Below, piece by piece: positions 1 to 7,836 of a DNA stretch of 35,110 nt. The translations under genes and the position numbers were made by a program. The DNA comes from an archaeon (lineage in GTDB: Archaea; Thermoproteota; Nitrososphaeria; Nitrososphaerales; UBA183): contig JAKASI010000012.1 of the NCBI GenBank assembly GCA_021828185.1, positions 1 through 35,110 of the forward strand. Direction: 5' to 3'. Within the stretch, counting starts at the first letter, position 1. Each line of letters opens with the position of its first letter. The notes under the pieces were generated by a model that did not search any database, had not been told where the DNA came from, and worked only from the letters and a program-made list of their open reading frames with translations.

Positions 1-121
1 GTCATCATCCTGACCTTGCGAGCCAGTCCAGATCGCCCGTCGTAGCACGCTGCGCGCCGGACCACTCCTTGTGGCCCCCTTCGCTATTTAGCTGTTGGGA
101 AGATGCAGCCAAGCCGCTCGA

Positions 122-130
122 TTTTATTAA
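122..130 (+). promoter_or_regulatory. TATA-like box for the 155-601 gene
   Basis: The T/A-only run TTTTATTAA sits in an otherwise GC-rich stretch and is centred about 29 bases before the TTG codon at 155. That is the spacing expected for an archaeal TATA box serving a leaderless transcript, and it supports the TTG start. I see no gene in bases 1-154. Confidence 0.5.
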
Positions 131-154
131 CAACGAGCGTCTCGCAGGCGCTTC

Positions 155-601
155 TTGAGCGACGAACGAGAGGAGTACGCCAGCTGGTGGCTGGCCCTGT
201 CGAGGGACCCCGACTACTACACCAACACGGAGGAGGGCCAGAAGGAACTCGCGGACATGATCCGCAAGGAGTCGGAGCGCCTCCTCGAAGAGATAGGAAA
301 GCTGGTCAAGCCGACGAAGGAAATCATCTGGCTGTCGAACTTCTGCACTTCCTGCCATTACTTCAAGCCCGAAGGAAGGAAGATGTCCTGCAACAAGTGG
401 CACGTTCGCATCGTGAAGCCCTTCCACGGTCGGGCGATATGGAAGCAGATACCCTCGAGGTCAGGGGGCGACGAGAAGGAGTTCGTGGCTGACGGCGTCG
501 ACTGGGACGCAAGGTGGAAGGAGGTCTCCGAGAAGATAGTGGACATGGCGGTTGGCATGGTCAACGGCGGGTATCCATATTTCTGCTACAAGGGAACGTA
601 G
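155..601 (+). CDS. Hypothetical Cys/His-containing protein (148 aa)
   Basis: I do not recognise this protein. It starts at TTG 155, just after a TATA-like box. The N-terminal third is charged and helical. The middle carries a possible metal-binding cluster, FCTSCHYF followed about 12 residues later by SCNKWH, which gives C-x2-C-H and then C-x3-H. A further conserved-looking FHGRAIW segment follows. Near the C-terminus are GGYPYF and one more Cys. There is no signal peptide or membrane segment, so it is probably cytosolic. The Cys/His pattern could bind zinc or an Fe-S cluster; this is inferred from spacing only. A short gap separates it from a small secreted protein on the same strand. The coding call rests on good codon structure and the well-placed promoter. 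Confidence 0.6.
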   Translation: MSDEREEYASWWLALSRDPDYYTNTEEGQKELADMIRKESERLLEEIGKLVKPTKEIIWLSNFCTSCHYFKPEGRKMSCNKWHVRIVKPFHGRAIWKQIPSRSGGDEKEFVADGVDWDARWKEVSEKIVDMAVGMVNGGYPYFCYKGT

Positions 602-652
602 CCTGCTTTCAAATCCGTAGGTTCATAGAATCAGCGGGCGTTTCACGGTAGG

Positions 653-922
653 ATGCACATGAGCGCGAAAGTGTGGGTCACAGTGCTAGTGCTCGTAGCA
701 CTGGTGGCGCTGTTCGTGCCGTTCGTCCCCCAGACACAGGCCTCGGGGCAGTTCTTCGCCGCCCACTACCAGCGGGCAGCCGACGTCTCGCCCACCTACT
801 ACATATTCCACTGCGGCGCCTACATCAACTTGCAGATCGCAGCTCAGATCGGTTCAGGGTACTCGGGCTTCTACCAGATCTCCAAGGGTTACTCCTTCTC
901 CTGTAACTACAACGTCCAGTAG
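653..922 (+). CDS. Small secreted or membrane-anchored protein (89 aa)
   Basis: An unrecognised short protein. Residues 5-30 form a strongly hydrophobic segment (VTVLVLVALVALFVPFV) followed by QTQASG, which looks like a signal peptide or a single membrane anchor. The remaining 58 residues are rich in Tyr, Ser and Gln and contain two cysteines (HCGAY and FSCNY) that could form a disulfide outside the cell. ATG 653 and ATG 659 are both possible starts. An A/T-rich patch around 622-629 lies at promoter distance. A secreted location is inferred. No enzymatic motif is visible. Confidence 0.55.
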   Translation: MHMSAKVWVTVLVLVALVALFVPFVPQTQASGQFFAAHYQRAADVSPTYYIFHCGAYINLQIAAQIGSGYSGFYQISKGYSFSCNYNVQ

Positions 923-1000
923 CCTGACCTCGTTCCCAAACCGGGAAATTGTGTATCAAAGTTAAGAAGAATCAGGGGCGGGCCGGCTTACTGAGGGTCA

Positions 1001-1420
1001 ATGCCGGTCACCATGAAGGTCAGAGACGTGATGGACAGGAACCTAGTACCCATCGATTCCGAAGCGACTGTAGACGAGGCGGTGAGGACGATGATCCAGA
1101 GCAAGGCCTGGTCCCTCGTCGTAGAGAAGAAGGGCAAGTCGGAGGGCGTGGTGACCGAGCGGGACATAATCAGGCGTTGCCTCGCGAAAGGGCTGCCCAC
1201 CGGCAAGACGACCGTGGGGAGCATCGCTTCATGCCCTCTGGTGACCATAGGCCCGGACGCTGGTCTTCGAGAGGCCATGGACACCATGGTTGCCAAAGGC
1301 ATCAGGCGGCTGTTCGTAGTCGACAAGGGAAAGATTGTTGGGAGAGTGACTCAGACGGAGGCATTCCAGAGCGCTCTCTCTGTGATGGAGATACTCTCTT
1401 CCCTGTCAAGCACCCTGTGA
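1001..1420 (+). CDS. Two-CBS-domain protein (139 aa)
   Basis: This is a stand-alone pair of CBS domains. CBS1 covers about residues 6-65 (VRDVMDRNLVPIDSEATVDE, then GVVTERDIIRR), and CBS2 about 72-135 (ASCPLVTIGPDAGLREAMD, then GIRRLFVVDKGKIVGRVTQ). The family binds adenine nucleotides such as AMP, ATP or SAM in the cleft between paired CBS motifs and acts as an energy-sensing regulator of partner proteins. No partner domain is fused here. ATG 1001 is preceded by a purine-rich GAGGG at a suitable distance; ATG 1013 is an alternative. The protein is cytosolic. The ligand and target cannot be told from context, because the next gene downstream is a tRNA on the other strand. Confidence 0.85.
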   Translation: MPVTMKVRDVMDRNLVPIDSEATVDEAVRTMIQSKAWSLVVEKKGKSEGVVTERDIIRRCLAKGLPTGKTTVGSIASCPLVTIGPDAGLREAMDTMVAKGIRRLFVVDKGKIVGRVTQTEAFQSALSVMEILSSLSSTL

Positions 1421-1526
1421 AGGCCTGGGAGGCTTCAGCGAACCTCGCCAGCCCGCGTGGTTACGGCGGGTGCTCACAAGCGGCCGCTTCTCTGCTCTAG
1501 CGCGGTCTGAATCTCAGGCAGGGAGG

Positions 1527-1602
1527 GGCCCTGGGTGGGATTTGAACCCACGATCGAGAGGTCCACAGCCTCCTATGCTAACCAAGCTGCACCACCAGGG
1601 CC
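1527..1602 (-). tRNA. tRNA-His (anticodon GUG)
   Basis: A full cloverleaf folds on the minus strand. The acceptor is GCCCTGG/CCAGGGC, with an encoded extra G(-1) opposite C73, the identity mark of tRNA-His. The D stem is GTGC/GCAT and the anticodon arm is GGAGG-CTGTGGA-CCTCT with anticodon GTG. The variable loop has 5 bases and the T arm is GTGGG-TTCAAAT-CCCAC. No intron is present and CCA is not encoded. An A/T-rich box (CTTAAGACATAAAG on the minus strand, 1630-1643) lies about 30 bases before the 5' end and is a likely TATA box. Confidence 0.96.
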
Positions 1603-1700
1603 ACGAAGTGCGGCAGGCCGCCCGACCGTCTTTATGTCTTAAGTCGTTCTCCCGCGAGTTCGAGCACAAAGCATATCGAGCTGAACCTCATGGTCAGCAC

Positions 1701-2441
1701 ATGGTTCGCTGGACCTTTGTTGAGCTTGGCGAAGTCACCTCCACGCAAGAGGTGGCCAGGGAGCACGCGGGCCGCGGCGCGCCAGAGGGCACGACCATCA
1801 TCGCAGAGTCTCAGACTTCTGGGACTGGCCGGATGGGCAGGTCTTGGGTCTCTCCCGTGGGCGGACTCTACATGTCCTTCATTCTGCGACCCGCGAAGGT
1901 GCCGAGGCCCGAGCTTGCGACCATCATCGCCGCAACGGCGACGGCCCAAGGCCTCGAGAAGGCAACGGGGCTCGCGTCTGCTATAAGGTGGCCCAACGAC
2001 ATCACCGTCCGAGCCAAAAAGCTGGGAGGGGTGATAGCAGAGGCGCAGTCACTAGGGAGCGAGGTCACGCAAATCATAGTCGGGGTCGGCGTCGACTGCA
2101 ATTCCTCACCAACAGAGATGGGCGGCCTGCAGGGAGAAGCAACGACCATCGCGTCGGAGCTGGGGAAGAAGGTCGAGATTCCCGAAGTCATGCACGCCAT
2201 ACTCGACTCGTTCTCCGGGCTTTACGAGAGATGGAAGTCCGGCGAGGACCTCAGGGACGAGTGGGCAAAAAGAGTCGGAACCATAGGCAAGGAGGTCTCG
2301 GTCAAGCTGAAAACAGGAGAAAACCCATTTTCATGCGTCGCCGAAGACACCGACGCCGAAGGAAACCTGGTCGTTTCGCTCGAAGGAGAGTCGGTGGCTA
2401 TCAGTTCGGAAGACCTCGAGTGGCTCAGAGAGCGGGGTTAG
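1701..2441 (+). CDS. birA: Biotin--[acetyl-CoA-carboxylase] ligase (BirA/BPL)
   Basis: Forms biotinyl-AMP and transfers biotin to the lysine of a biotin carrier protein, here most likely the one encoded at 5575-6081. From ATG 1701 the protein is 246 aa. The catalytic core is clear: STQ near residue 14, the adenylate-binding SGTGRMGRSW at 40-49, GGLYMSF at 54-60, the RWPND motif at 96-100, and the KKLGG lysine region at 106-110. A small C-terminal BPL domain follows from about residue 195. No N-terminal DNA-binding HTH is present, so it is an enzyme only and not a BirA-type repressor. The open frame extends upstream to 1470, but that would run through the tRNA gene. A TATA-like GCATATC about 29 bases before ATG 1701 supports the shorter start. 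The carboxylase genes lie directly downstream on the same strand. Confidence 0.92.
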   Translation: MVRWTFVELGEVTSTQEVAREHAGRGAPEGTTIIAESQTSGTGRMGRSWVSPVGGLYMSFILRPAKVPRPELATIIAATATAQGLEKATGLASAIRWPNDITVRAKKLGGVIAEAQSLGSEVTQIIVGVGVDCNSSPTEMGGLQGEATTIASELGKKVEIPEVMHAILDSFSGLYERWKSGEDLRDEWAKRVGTIGKEVSVKLKTGENPFSCVAEDTDAEGNLVVSLEGESVAISSEDLEWLRERG

Positions 2442-2524
2442 CGGTTCGTCAATCGCCTACGAAAGTCAGAACCCTGCTTCTGGGAGAACCCACCTTTTAA
2501 CGTCCAAGGCCAGGAGAGCTCCAA

Positions 2525-4066
2525 TTGAGTGGGGCCGAAGGCAACCTCGATGAGATGAATCGGGCGGCAGAGCTGGGCGGCGGCCAAGGGAAGATTGACG
2601 ACCAGCACAAGAAGGGGAAGCTCACCGCTCGCGAAAGGATCGGCCTGCTCCTCGACCAGGGGACATTCAACGAGTTCGACAAGTTCGTCACCCACAGGTC
2701 CACCGATCTGGGAATGGACCGGTCGCACCCTCTCGGGGACGGCGCGGTCACGGGATACGGCAAGATCGACGGAAGACTCGTCTATGTCTACGCCCACGAC
2801 TTCACGGTGTTCGGCGGGTCTCTCGGAGAGGCGCTGATGAAGAAGGTGACCAAGGTCATGGACCTGGCCCTGAAGGACGGCGCCCCTGTCATAGGGTTGA
2901 ACGATTCAGGAGGTGCGCGGATCCAGGAGGGAGTCTCGAGCCTGGCGGGGGTGAGCGAGATGTTCTTCAGAAACACGCTGGCTTCGGGGGTCATCCCACA
3001 GATCAGCGCTGTCCTTGGGCCGAGCGCGGGAGCAGCCGTCTATTCTCCGGCCATGACCGACTTCATCTTCATGGTGAAGGGCATCGGCCAGATGTTCGTC
3101 ACAGGCCCCGACGTGGTGAAGGCGGCCCTGGGCGAGACCGTGACCTTCGAGGACCTCGGGGGGGCAGCGATGCACGCGACCCAGAGCGGTGTTGCCCACT
3201 TCATCCTCGACAACGAGAAGGACTGCTTCGCTACGATCAGGGCTCTGCTCTCTTACCTCCCACAGAACAACGCCGAGGCTCCCCCAGCCGTCGAGTGGGT
3301 GGCCCCCATCGAGAACGACGCAGAACTCGACGCCCTGGCTCCGGTCGAGCCATACAAGGCATATGACATCAGGGCGATCATCCAGAGACTCGTCGACAAC
3401 GGGAACTACCTGGAGGTCCACGCGGGGTGGGCGCAGAACGTCACCGTAGGCTTCGCCCGCATGGCAGGGGACAGCGTCGGAGTAGTGGCCAACCAGCCCG
3501 TAGTCCTAGGCGGTGCCCTCGACGTGGACAGCTCCGACAAGGCTGCCAGGTTCGTGCGGTTCTGCGACTCCTTCAACATCCCGATCCTTACCCTGGTCGA
3601 CGTGCCCGGCTACCTCCCCGGGACTGACCAGGAACACAGAGGCCTGATTCGCCACGGCTGCAAACTCCTCTATGCCTATTGCGAAGCCACCGTCCCCAAG
3701 GTGACGCTGATTGTGAAGAAAGCGTACGGCGGAGCCTACTGCGCCATGGGGTCGAAGTACAGCAAGGCCGACATCAACTACGCATGGCCCGGATCTGAGA
3801 TTGCCGTCATGGGCCCAGAAGGCGCCATCAACATCGTCTACAGAAAGGAGATTGAGAGCTCCTCCGACCCCGAGGGCCTGAGGAGAGAGCTGACCTCCGA
3901 ATACAGGAAGAAGTTCGCCAACCCATTCGTCGCAGCAGGCAGAGGGATAATCGACGAAGTGATACCTCCGTCAACGACCCGGCCGAAGGTCATCGCAGCC
4001 TTCGAGTCCCTGAAGGGCAAGAGCGAATTCAGGCCTGCGAAGAAGCACGGCAACATCCAGCTGTGA
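2525..4066 (+). CDS. pccB: Acyl-CoA carboxylase, carboxyltransferase subunit
   Basis: Transfers the carboxyl group from carboxybiotin to acetyl-CoA and/or propionyl-CoA. The 513-aa length is normal for PccB/AccD5-type subunits, which fuse both crotonase-fold halves. The N-terminal half shows LNDSGGARIQEGV at about 120-132, GPSAGAAVYSPAM and MFVTGPDVVK. The C-terminal half shows VDVPGYLPG, HGCKLLYAY and KKAYGGAYCAMGS, the acyl-CoA and biotin pockets. TTG 2525 is the likely start, with a TTTTAAC box about 30 bases upstream. The biotin carboxylase gene begins 7 bases after its stop. Archaeal enzymes of this type commonly accept both acetyl- and propionyl-CoA, and the sequence alone does not settle which is used here. 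Confidence 0.95.
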   Translation: MSGAEGNLDEMNRAAELGGGQGKIDDQHKKGKLTARERIGLLLDQGTFNEFDKFVTHRSTDLGMDRSHPLGDGAVTGYGKIDGRLVYVYAHDFTVFGGSLGEALMKKVTKVMDLALKDGAPVIGLNDSGGARIQEGVSSLAGVSEMFFRNTLASGVIPQISAVLGPSAGAAVYSPAMTDFIFMVKGIGQMFVTGPDVVKAALGETVTFEDLGGAAMHATQSGVAHFILDNEKDCFATIRALLSYLPQNNAEAPPAVEWVAPIENDAELDALAPVEPYKAYDIRAIIQRLVDNGNYLEVHAGWAQNVTVGFARMAGDSVGVVANQPVVLGGALDVDSSDKAARFVRFCDSFNIPILTLVDVPGYLPGTDQEHRGLIRHGCKLLYAYCEATVPKVTLIVKKAYGGAYCAMGSKYSKADINYAWPGSEIAVMGPEGAINIVYRKEIESSSDPEGLRRELTSEYRKKFANPFVAAGRGIIDEVIPPSTTRPKVIAAFESLKGKSEFRPAKKHGNIQL

Positions 4067-4073
4067 AGCCCAG

Positions 4074-5588
4074 TTGTTCAGAGACGTACTCATAGCGAAC
4101 CGGGGCGAAATCGCAGTCCGGATCATCCGGACCTGCAAGCTCCTGGGCATCAAGACCGTCGCGGTCTACTCGGACGTGGACGCCGACGCCCTGCACGTCA
4201 GGCTCGCCGACAGGGCCGTGAGGATAGGACCTGCGGACCCGGGAGACAGCTATCTGAACATAGACAAGATGGTCCAGGCCGCCGTCGACACCGGTGTCGA
4301 CGCCCTCCACCCAGGATATGGCTTCGTGTCGGAGAACTGGAACCTCGCCGAGAAGTGCCGACAGGCAGGCATCAAGTTCGTGGGCCCACAGGCGAGGACC
4401 CTGGTCATCGCCGGCAACAAGGTCGACTGCAAGAGGATTGCGAAGAGGGCCGGCGTCCCGGTGATAGAGGGAGGGGAGACTGTCTTCTACACGCCGGAGG
4501 GCGCCCTCGACGCTGCCCGCGCGCTCGGGTACCCGGTCCTGCTCAAGGCTGCATTCGGCGGGGGTGGAAGGGGGATCAGAGAGGCGAACGACGACAGACA
4601 GGTGCTCCAGGGGTTCAACCTGGCGTCGACGGAGATGAAGCGGTCACTTGGGAAGGCTGGGCTCTTCGTGGAGAAGCTGGTCAGGCCCGCCCGCCACATC
4701 GAGGTCCAGATAGTCTCCGACGGCAGAGGCAAGGTGATCCAACTGGGAGAGAGGGAGTGCAGCATCCAGCGAAGACACCAGAAGCTGTTAGAGGTCGCTC
4801 CGGCCCCCGGGCTCGACGAGCTGGCCAGGATGAAGGTCGCAGACTACGCGGTGAAGCTCGCGAAGGCGCTGGAGTACGAAAACGTGGGGACTGTGGAGTT
4901 CCTGATGGACAAGGACCAGAACTTCTTCTTCATCGAGGTCAATTCCAGGCTACAGGTCGAGCACCCGGTCACGGAGATGCGGGCAAGGCTCGACCTGGTC
5001 AAGGAGCAGCTGGAGATAGCGGCAGGTGAAGGCATCGATTACGGCCAGGACGACGTCAAGCTCACCGGTGCGGCGATACAGTGCAGGATAAACGCCGAGG
5101 ATCCTGCTGCCGGGTTCGCGCCCTCCAGCGGGAGGGTAGAGAGGCTCTTCTTCCCAGGAGGGGCGGGGGTGAGGATAGACACCGCCCTCTACCCCGGCTA
5201 CGACGTCCCCGAGTACTACGACTCGCTACTCGCGAAGCTGGTCGTCTTCGGCAACGACCTGGAGGAGGCGAGGCAGCGGATGCTGCTCGCGCTGTCGGAG
5301 TTCGTCATCGAGGGCCTAAAGACCACCATACCGCTCCAGAAGTTCATCCTCACCCACGAGGAGTTCGCCGCATGGAACCTCGACGTACAGTTCCTCGAGA
5401 AGAACAGGATTGTCCAGTCCCTCGCCGACAGGCTCGCGGCCGAGAGGGCAGCACTCGCCGAGGAGGGCGCCGCGATAGCCGCAGCGATCTTCGAGTCAGG
5501 AATGAGCCTCGCGGCCGCCCGGGCGCAGTCGCAGAAGCCGAAGCTACTGCCGGCCAGGCAGAAGGGGAGATACTATGACGCGCTATGA
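4074..5588 (+). CDS. accC: Acyl-CoA carboxylase, biotin carboxylase subunit
   Basis: Carboxylates the biotin of the carrier protein using ATP and bicarbonate. The 504-aa protein has the usual three parts: the N-terminal pre-ATP-grasp domain (FRDVLIANRGEIAVRI), the ATP-grasp domain with the glycine-rich loop GGGGRGIRE near 164-172, the RECSIQRRHQKLLEVAPAP segment, and FIEVNSRLQVEHPVTEM with the metal- and bicarbonate-binding residues. The C-terminal biotin-carboxylase domain contains CRINAEDP and PGYDVPEYYDSLLAKL. The start is TTG 4074. The gene sits 7 bases after the carboxyltransferase gene and overlaps the carrier gene by 14 bases, so the three are cotranscribed. About 40 residues at the C-terminus are rich in Ala and appear to be an added helical tail. 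Confidence 0.96.
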   Translation: MFRDVLIANRGEIAVRIIRTCKLLGIKTVAVYSDVDADALHVRLADRAVRIGPADPGDSYLNIDKMVQAAVDTGVDALHPGYGFVSENWNLAEKCRQAGIKFVGPQARTLVIAGNKVDCKRIAKRAGVPVIEGGETVFYTPEGALDAARALGYPVLLKAAFGGGGRGIREANDDRQVLQGFNLASTEMKRSLGKAGLFVEKLVRPARHIEVQIVSDGRGKVIQLGERECSIQRRHQKLLEVAPAPGLDELARMKVADYAVKLAKALEYENVGTVEFLMDKDQNFFFIEVNSRLQVEHPVTEMRARLDLVKEQLEIAAGEGIDYGQDDVKLTGAAIQCRINAEDPAAGFAPSSGRVERLFFPGGAGVRIDTALYPGYDVPEYYDSLLAKLVVFGNDLEEARQRMLLALSEFVIEGLKTTIPLQKFILTHEEFAAWNLDVQFLEKNRIVQSLADRLAAERAALAEEGAAIAAAIFESGMSLAAARAQSQKPKLLPARQKGRYYDAL

Positions 5589-6081
5589 GCTGGATGCCGA
5601 CGACGGCCAGTTCCTGGTCGACGTTGTCTCCGCCGGAGACGGATACAGGGCGACGGTCTCGGGTAAGGAGTACCGGTTGAAGCTGAAGCGGCAGCCTGGG
5701 CAGAACGCCGTCGTGGTGGACCTCGGGGACAAACCCATCATGGTCGCCCTCCTCGAAGCCAACCCGCAGCAGGTCAAGATGACAATCGGGAGCGAACACC
5801 TCTCCTACAGACGAACTTCAGCCCTGACCGCGCCTTCCGCCCCAAGGGTAGCTCCGGCAACTGCACAGAGAGACGTGATCGTAGCGCCGATGCCTGGGAA
5901 GGTCATCGCAGCCATCGTCAAGACAGGGGAGAGGGTGAATGCCGGGGACCCGCTGATCGTACTCGAGTCGATGAAAATGGAAGTCGCAATCAGGGCCGAC
6001 CGCGACGCAGAGGTAAAGGATGTCCTGGTCAGCGAAGGGGTCGCAGTGAAGCGGGGCCAGGGCCTGGTCAGGCTCGGCTAG
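5575..6081 (+). CDS. accB: Biotin carboxyl carrier protein of acyl-CoA carboxylase
   Basis: Carries carboxybiotin between the carboxylase and carboxyltransferase active sites. The 168-aa chain has an N-terminal beta-rich region (about 1-80) resembling the BT-type interaction domain of acyl-CoA carboxylases. An Ala/Pro linker (about 82-97) and a C-terminal biotinyl domain follow. The biotin attachment motif ESMKMEV places the target lysine at residue 134, and the domain ends normally at residue 168. The gene overlaps accC by 14 bases, so translation is probably coupled. It ends in a CTAG that also supplies the stop codon of the convergent peroxiredoxin gene. The ligase that would biotinylate K134 is encoded two genes upstream of accC. 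Confidence 0.94.
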   Translation: MTRYELDADDGQFLVDVVSAGDGYRATVSGKEYRLKLKRQPGQNAVVVDLGDKPIMVALLEANPQQVKMTIGSEHLSYRRTSALTAPSAPRVAPATAQRDVIVAPMPGKVIAAIVKTGERVNAGDPLIVLESMKMEVAIRADRDAEVKDVLVSEGVAVKRGQGLVRLG

Positions 6082-6542
6082 AGCGCCTTCTTGATCGCTT
6101 CGAAGTCGGGGTACTTTCCAGGGTTCTCCCCTATCCACTTGTAGACAATCTTCCCGACGCCATCGGTGACGAAGACGGCCCTGTTGGCGCCGTCGTAGCC
6201 CTTCATCCCCCCGAGGTCCTTCCAGACGACGTCATAGCTGCGGATTGCCTCCCTCTTGAAGTCGCTGAGCAATGTGAAGGTGAGGCCGAACTTCTCAGCG
6301 AAAGCCTTGTTTGCAAAGGGTGGGTCCACCGAGATCCCCACCACCGTCGCTTTCAGTTTCTGCATCTCGCTATGCATGTCCCTGAACGCGCACATCTCCT
6401 TGGTGCATACGCCAGTGAAGGCACCGGGATAGAACGCGAATATCGTCTTCCTCCCTTTGGACAGGAACTCCGACGTCTTCCTGAGCTTCAGGTCTGTGTC
6501 GTAGAGGGCGAACTTCGGGACTCTCGTGCCGATGTCGAGCAT
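6078..6542 (-). CDS. Peroxiredoxin (AhpC/TSA, BCP/AhpE-like)
   Basis: Reduces hydrogen peroxide and organic peroxides through a cysteine thiol. The 154-aa protein has a thioredoxin fold. The active site FYPGAFTGVCTKEMC contains the conserved Pro39 and Thr43 and the peroxidatic Cys46. A second cysteine, Cys51, lies five residues on, as in atypical 2-Cys BCP-type enzymes. The conserved arginine is in the GANRAVFV strand. No C-terminal resolving cysteine is present. ATG 6542 is preceded by a TATA-like TTTCTTATG centred about 26 bases upstream, which fits a leaderless transcript. The gene converges on the biotin carrier gene and diverges from the MoeB-like gene. The reductant is unknown. Confidence 0.93.
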   Translation of the reverse strand: MLDIGTRVPKFALYDTDLKLRKTSEFLSKGRKTIFAFYPGAFTGVCTKEMCAFRDMHSEMQKLKATVVGISVDPPFANKAFAEKFGLTFTLLSDFKREAIRSYDVVWKDLGGMKGYDGANRAVFVTDGVGKIVYKWIGENPGKYPDFEAIKKAL

Positions 6543-6563
6543 ACCTGCCCCTTACCGCCAGCC

Positions 6564-6572
6564 ACATAAGAA
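6564..6572 (-). promoter_or_regulatory. TATA-like box for the peroxiredoxin gene
   Basis: On the minus strand this reads TTTCTTATG and is centred about 26 bases before ATG 6542. On the plus strand, TTCTATCTAT around 6607-6616 lies about 29 bases before ATG 6640. The 97-base gap therefore appears to hold two back-to-back core promoters for leaderless mRNAs. Confidence 0.45.
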
Positions 6573-6639
6573 ATCTCCGGGCCGGGCGTCCTCAAGCGTC
6601 CGAAGATTCTATCTATCCGGTCGAATCTGGGCCTTTGGC

Positions 6640-7779
6640 ATGGCTGCTTCTTCCTTGACCGAGGCCGAGGCGAAGAGATACAGTAGGCACCTCGTGCTCC
6701 CGGAGATAGGGTCCGAGGGCCAGTCGAGGCTCAAGGCGTCGTCCGTCCTAATCGTCGGGGTCGGCGGCCTCGGCGTGCCTGCCGCGGTGCAGCTAGCTTC
6801 TGCCGGCGTGGGCCGAGTTGGGCTCATGGACGGCGACACTGTGGTGGTTTCCAACCTCCAAAGACAGTTCATCTTTTCGGAGGCGGACGTCGGGAGGAAG
6901 AAGGCAGAGGTCGCCGGTGAAAGGCTGCGACAGGTCAACCCCAACATCCGCGTCGTCGCCTACGACGCAAAGCTCGACTCGGGTAACGCCCTCGACTACA
7001 TAGGCGAGTACGACGTGGTGATCGACGCGACCGACAACCTTCCAAGCCGGTATCTCATCAACGACGCCTGTGTCCTCCTCTCGAAGCCTGACGTCTATGC
7101 GAGCGCCCAGGGCTTCGATGGGCAGCTGTCTGTGTTCCATCCTCCCGCAGGTCCATGCTACCGTTGTCTCTATCCATTCCCTCCCCCCCACGGCTCGGTC
7201 AGGTCATGCGAAGAAGCCGGCGTCATGAGCGCAGTTCCAGGGGTCCTCGGAACCCTCCAGGCCGTCCAGGCGATCGACCTGATCCTACAGAAGGGCTCCG
7301 CCCTGGTGGGCAGGCTCTTGGTCTTCGACGGGTTCCGCAGCTCATTCGACGAAATGAAGATCAGGAAGAGCGGGGACTGCGTCGCCTGCGGTCCGAACGC
7401 GACACTGACGGCCCTGATCGACTACGAGGAGTTCTGCGGCGCCAAGCACCAGGACGTCTCCACATTCGACGTGACCCCGGTTGAGCTCAAGGCGATGCTG
7501 GATGGCGGGGCCCAGGTCACCCTTCTCGACGTCAGGGAAACGTACGAACATTCGATCTGCCATCTGGATGGCGCACTGCTCATGCCGCTCGGCAGCCTCG
7601 TCCGCGGCGTCCAGCAGCTGGACAGGACGAAGCCGCTGGTGGCATATTGCCACACGGGTGTCCGCAGCAGAAGCGCGACAGAATACCTCCGGCAGGCCGG
7701 GTTCCCGAACGTCAGGAACCTGAAGGGGGGCATCGACGCATGGGCCGAAGAGGTCGAGCCCACGATGCCGAGATACTGA
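6640..7779 (+). CDS. moeB: E1-like adenylyltransferase fused to rhodanese (MoeB/ThiF-MOCS3 type)
   Basis: Adenylates the C-terminal glycine of a ubiquitin-like sulfur carrier (MoaD, ThiS or SAMP type), and the rhodanese domain then supplies sulfur. From ATG 6640 the protein is 379 aa. It begins with the typical RYSRHLVLPEIG segment, then the nucleotide-binding GVGGLG at about 39-44, DGDTVVVSNLQRQF, and DATDNLPSRYLIND. The zinc-binding pairs are CYRC and CVAC, and SCEEAGV carries the candidate catalytic cysteine. The C-terminal rhodanese domain (about 270-375) has the active loop CHTGVRS, whose cysteine would hold the persulfide. Such fusions serve molybdopterin, thiamine or tRNA thiolation, or SAMP modification in archaea. 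No sulfur-carrier gene is adjacent, so the pathway is open. The open frame extends upstream to 6526, but family alignment and a promoter box favour 6640. Confidence 0.93.
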   Translation: MAASSLTEAEAKRYSRHLVLPEIGSEGQSRLKASSVLIVGVGGLGVPAAVQLASAGVGRVGLMDGDTVVVSNLQRQFIFSEADVGRKKAEVAGERLRQVNPNIRVVAYDAKLDSGNALDYIGEYDVVIDATDNLPSRYLINDACVLLSKPDVYASAQGFDGQLSVFHPPAGPCYRCLYPFPPPHGSVRSCEEAGVMSAVPGVLGTLQAVQAIDLILQKGSALVGRLLVFDGFRSSFDEMKIRKSGDCVACGPNATLTALIDYEEFCGAKHQDVSTFDVTPVELKAMLDGGAQVTLLDVRETYEHSICHLDGALLMPLGSLVRGVQQLDRTKPLVAYCHTGVRSRSATEYLRQAGFPNVRNLKGGIDAWAEEVEPTMPRY

Positions 7780-7805
7780 CGGGCGGCGTCCCCTCAATCC
7801 ACTCG

Positions 7806-7811
7806 CTTAAG
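7806..7811 (+). promoter_or_regulatory. TATA-like box for the first EcfT gene
   Basis: CTTAAG is centred about 28 bases before TTG 7837, the spacing expected for a leaderless archaeal transcript. It supports the TTG start and suggests this EcfT gene is transcribed on its own and not from the MoeB-like gene. Confidence 0.4.
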
Positions 7812-7836
7812 TGGACGGACAGGAAGCACGCCGCTC

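Noticed and set aside
1479..1490. 12-base palindrome AAGCGGCCGCTT
   Set aside because: A single GC-rich palindrome with no T-run or repeat partner. It may be chance or a weak hairpin after the CBS gene.
1470..1700. Long upstream extension of the biotin ligase frame
   Set aside because: It would translate through the tRNA-His gene and has no family match. ATG 1701 has a TATA-like box at the right distance and matches the usual N-terminus.
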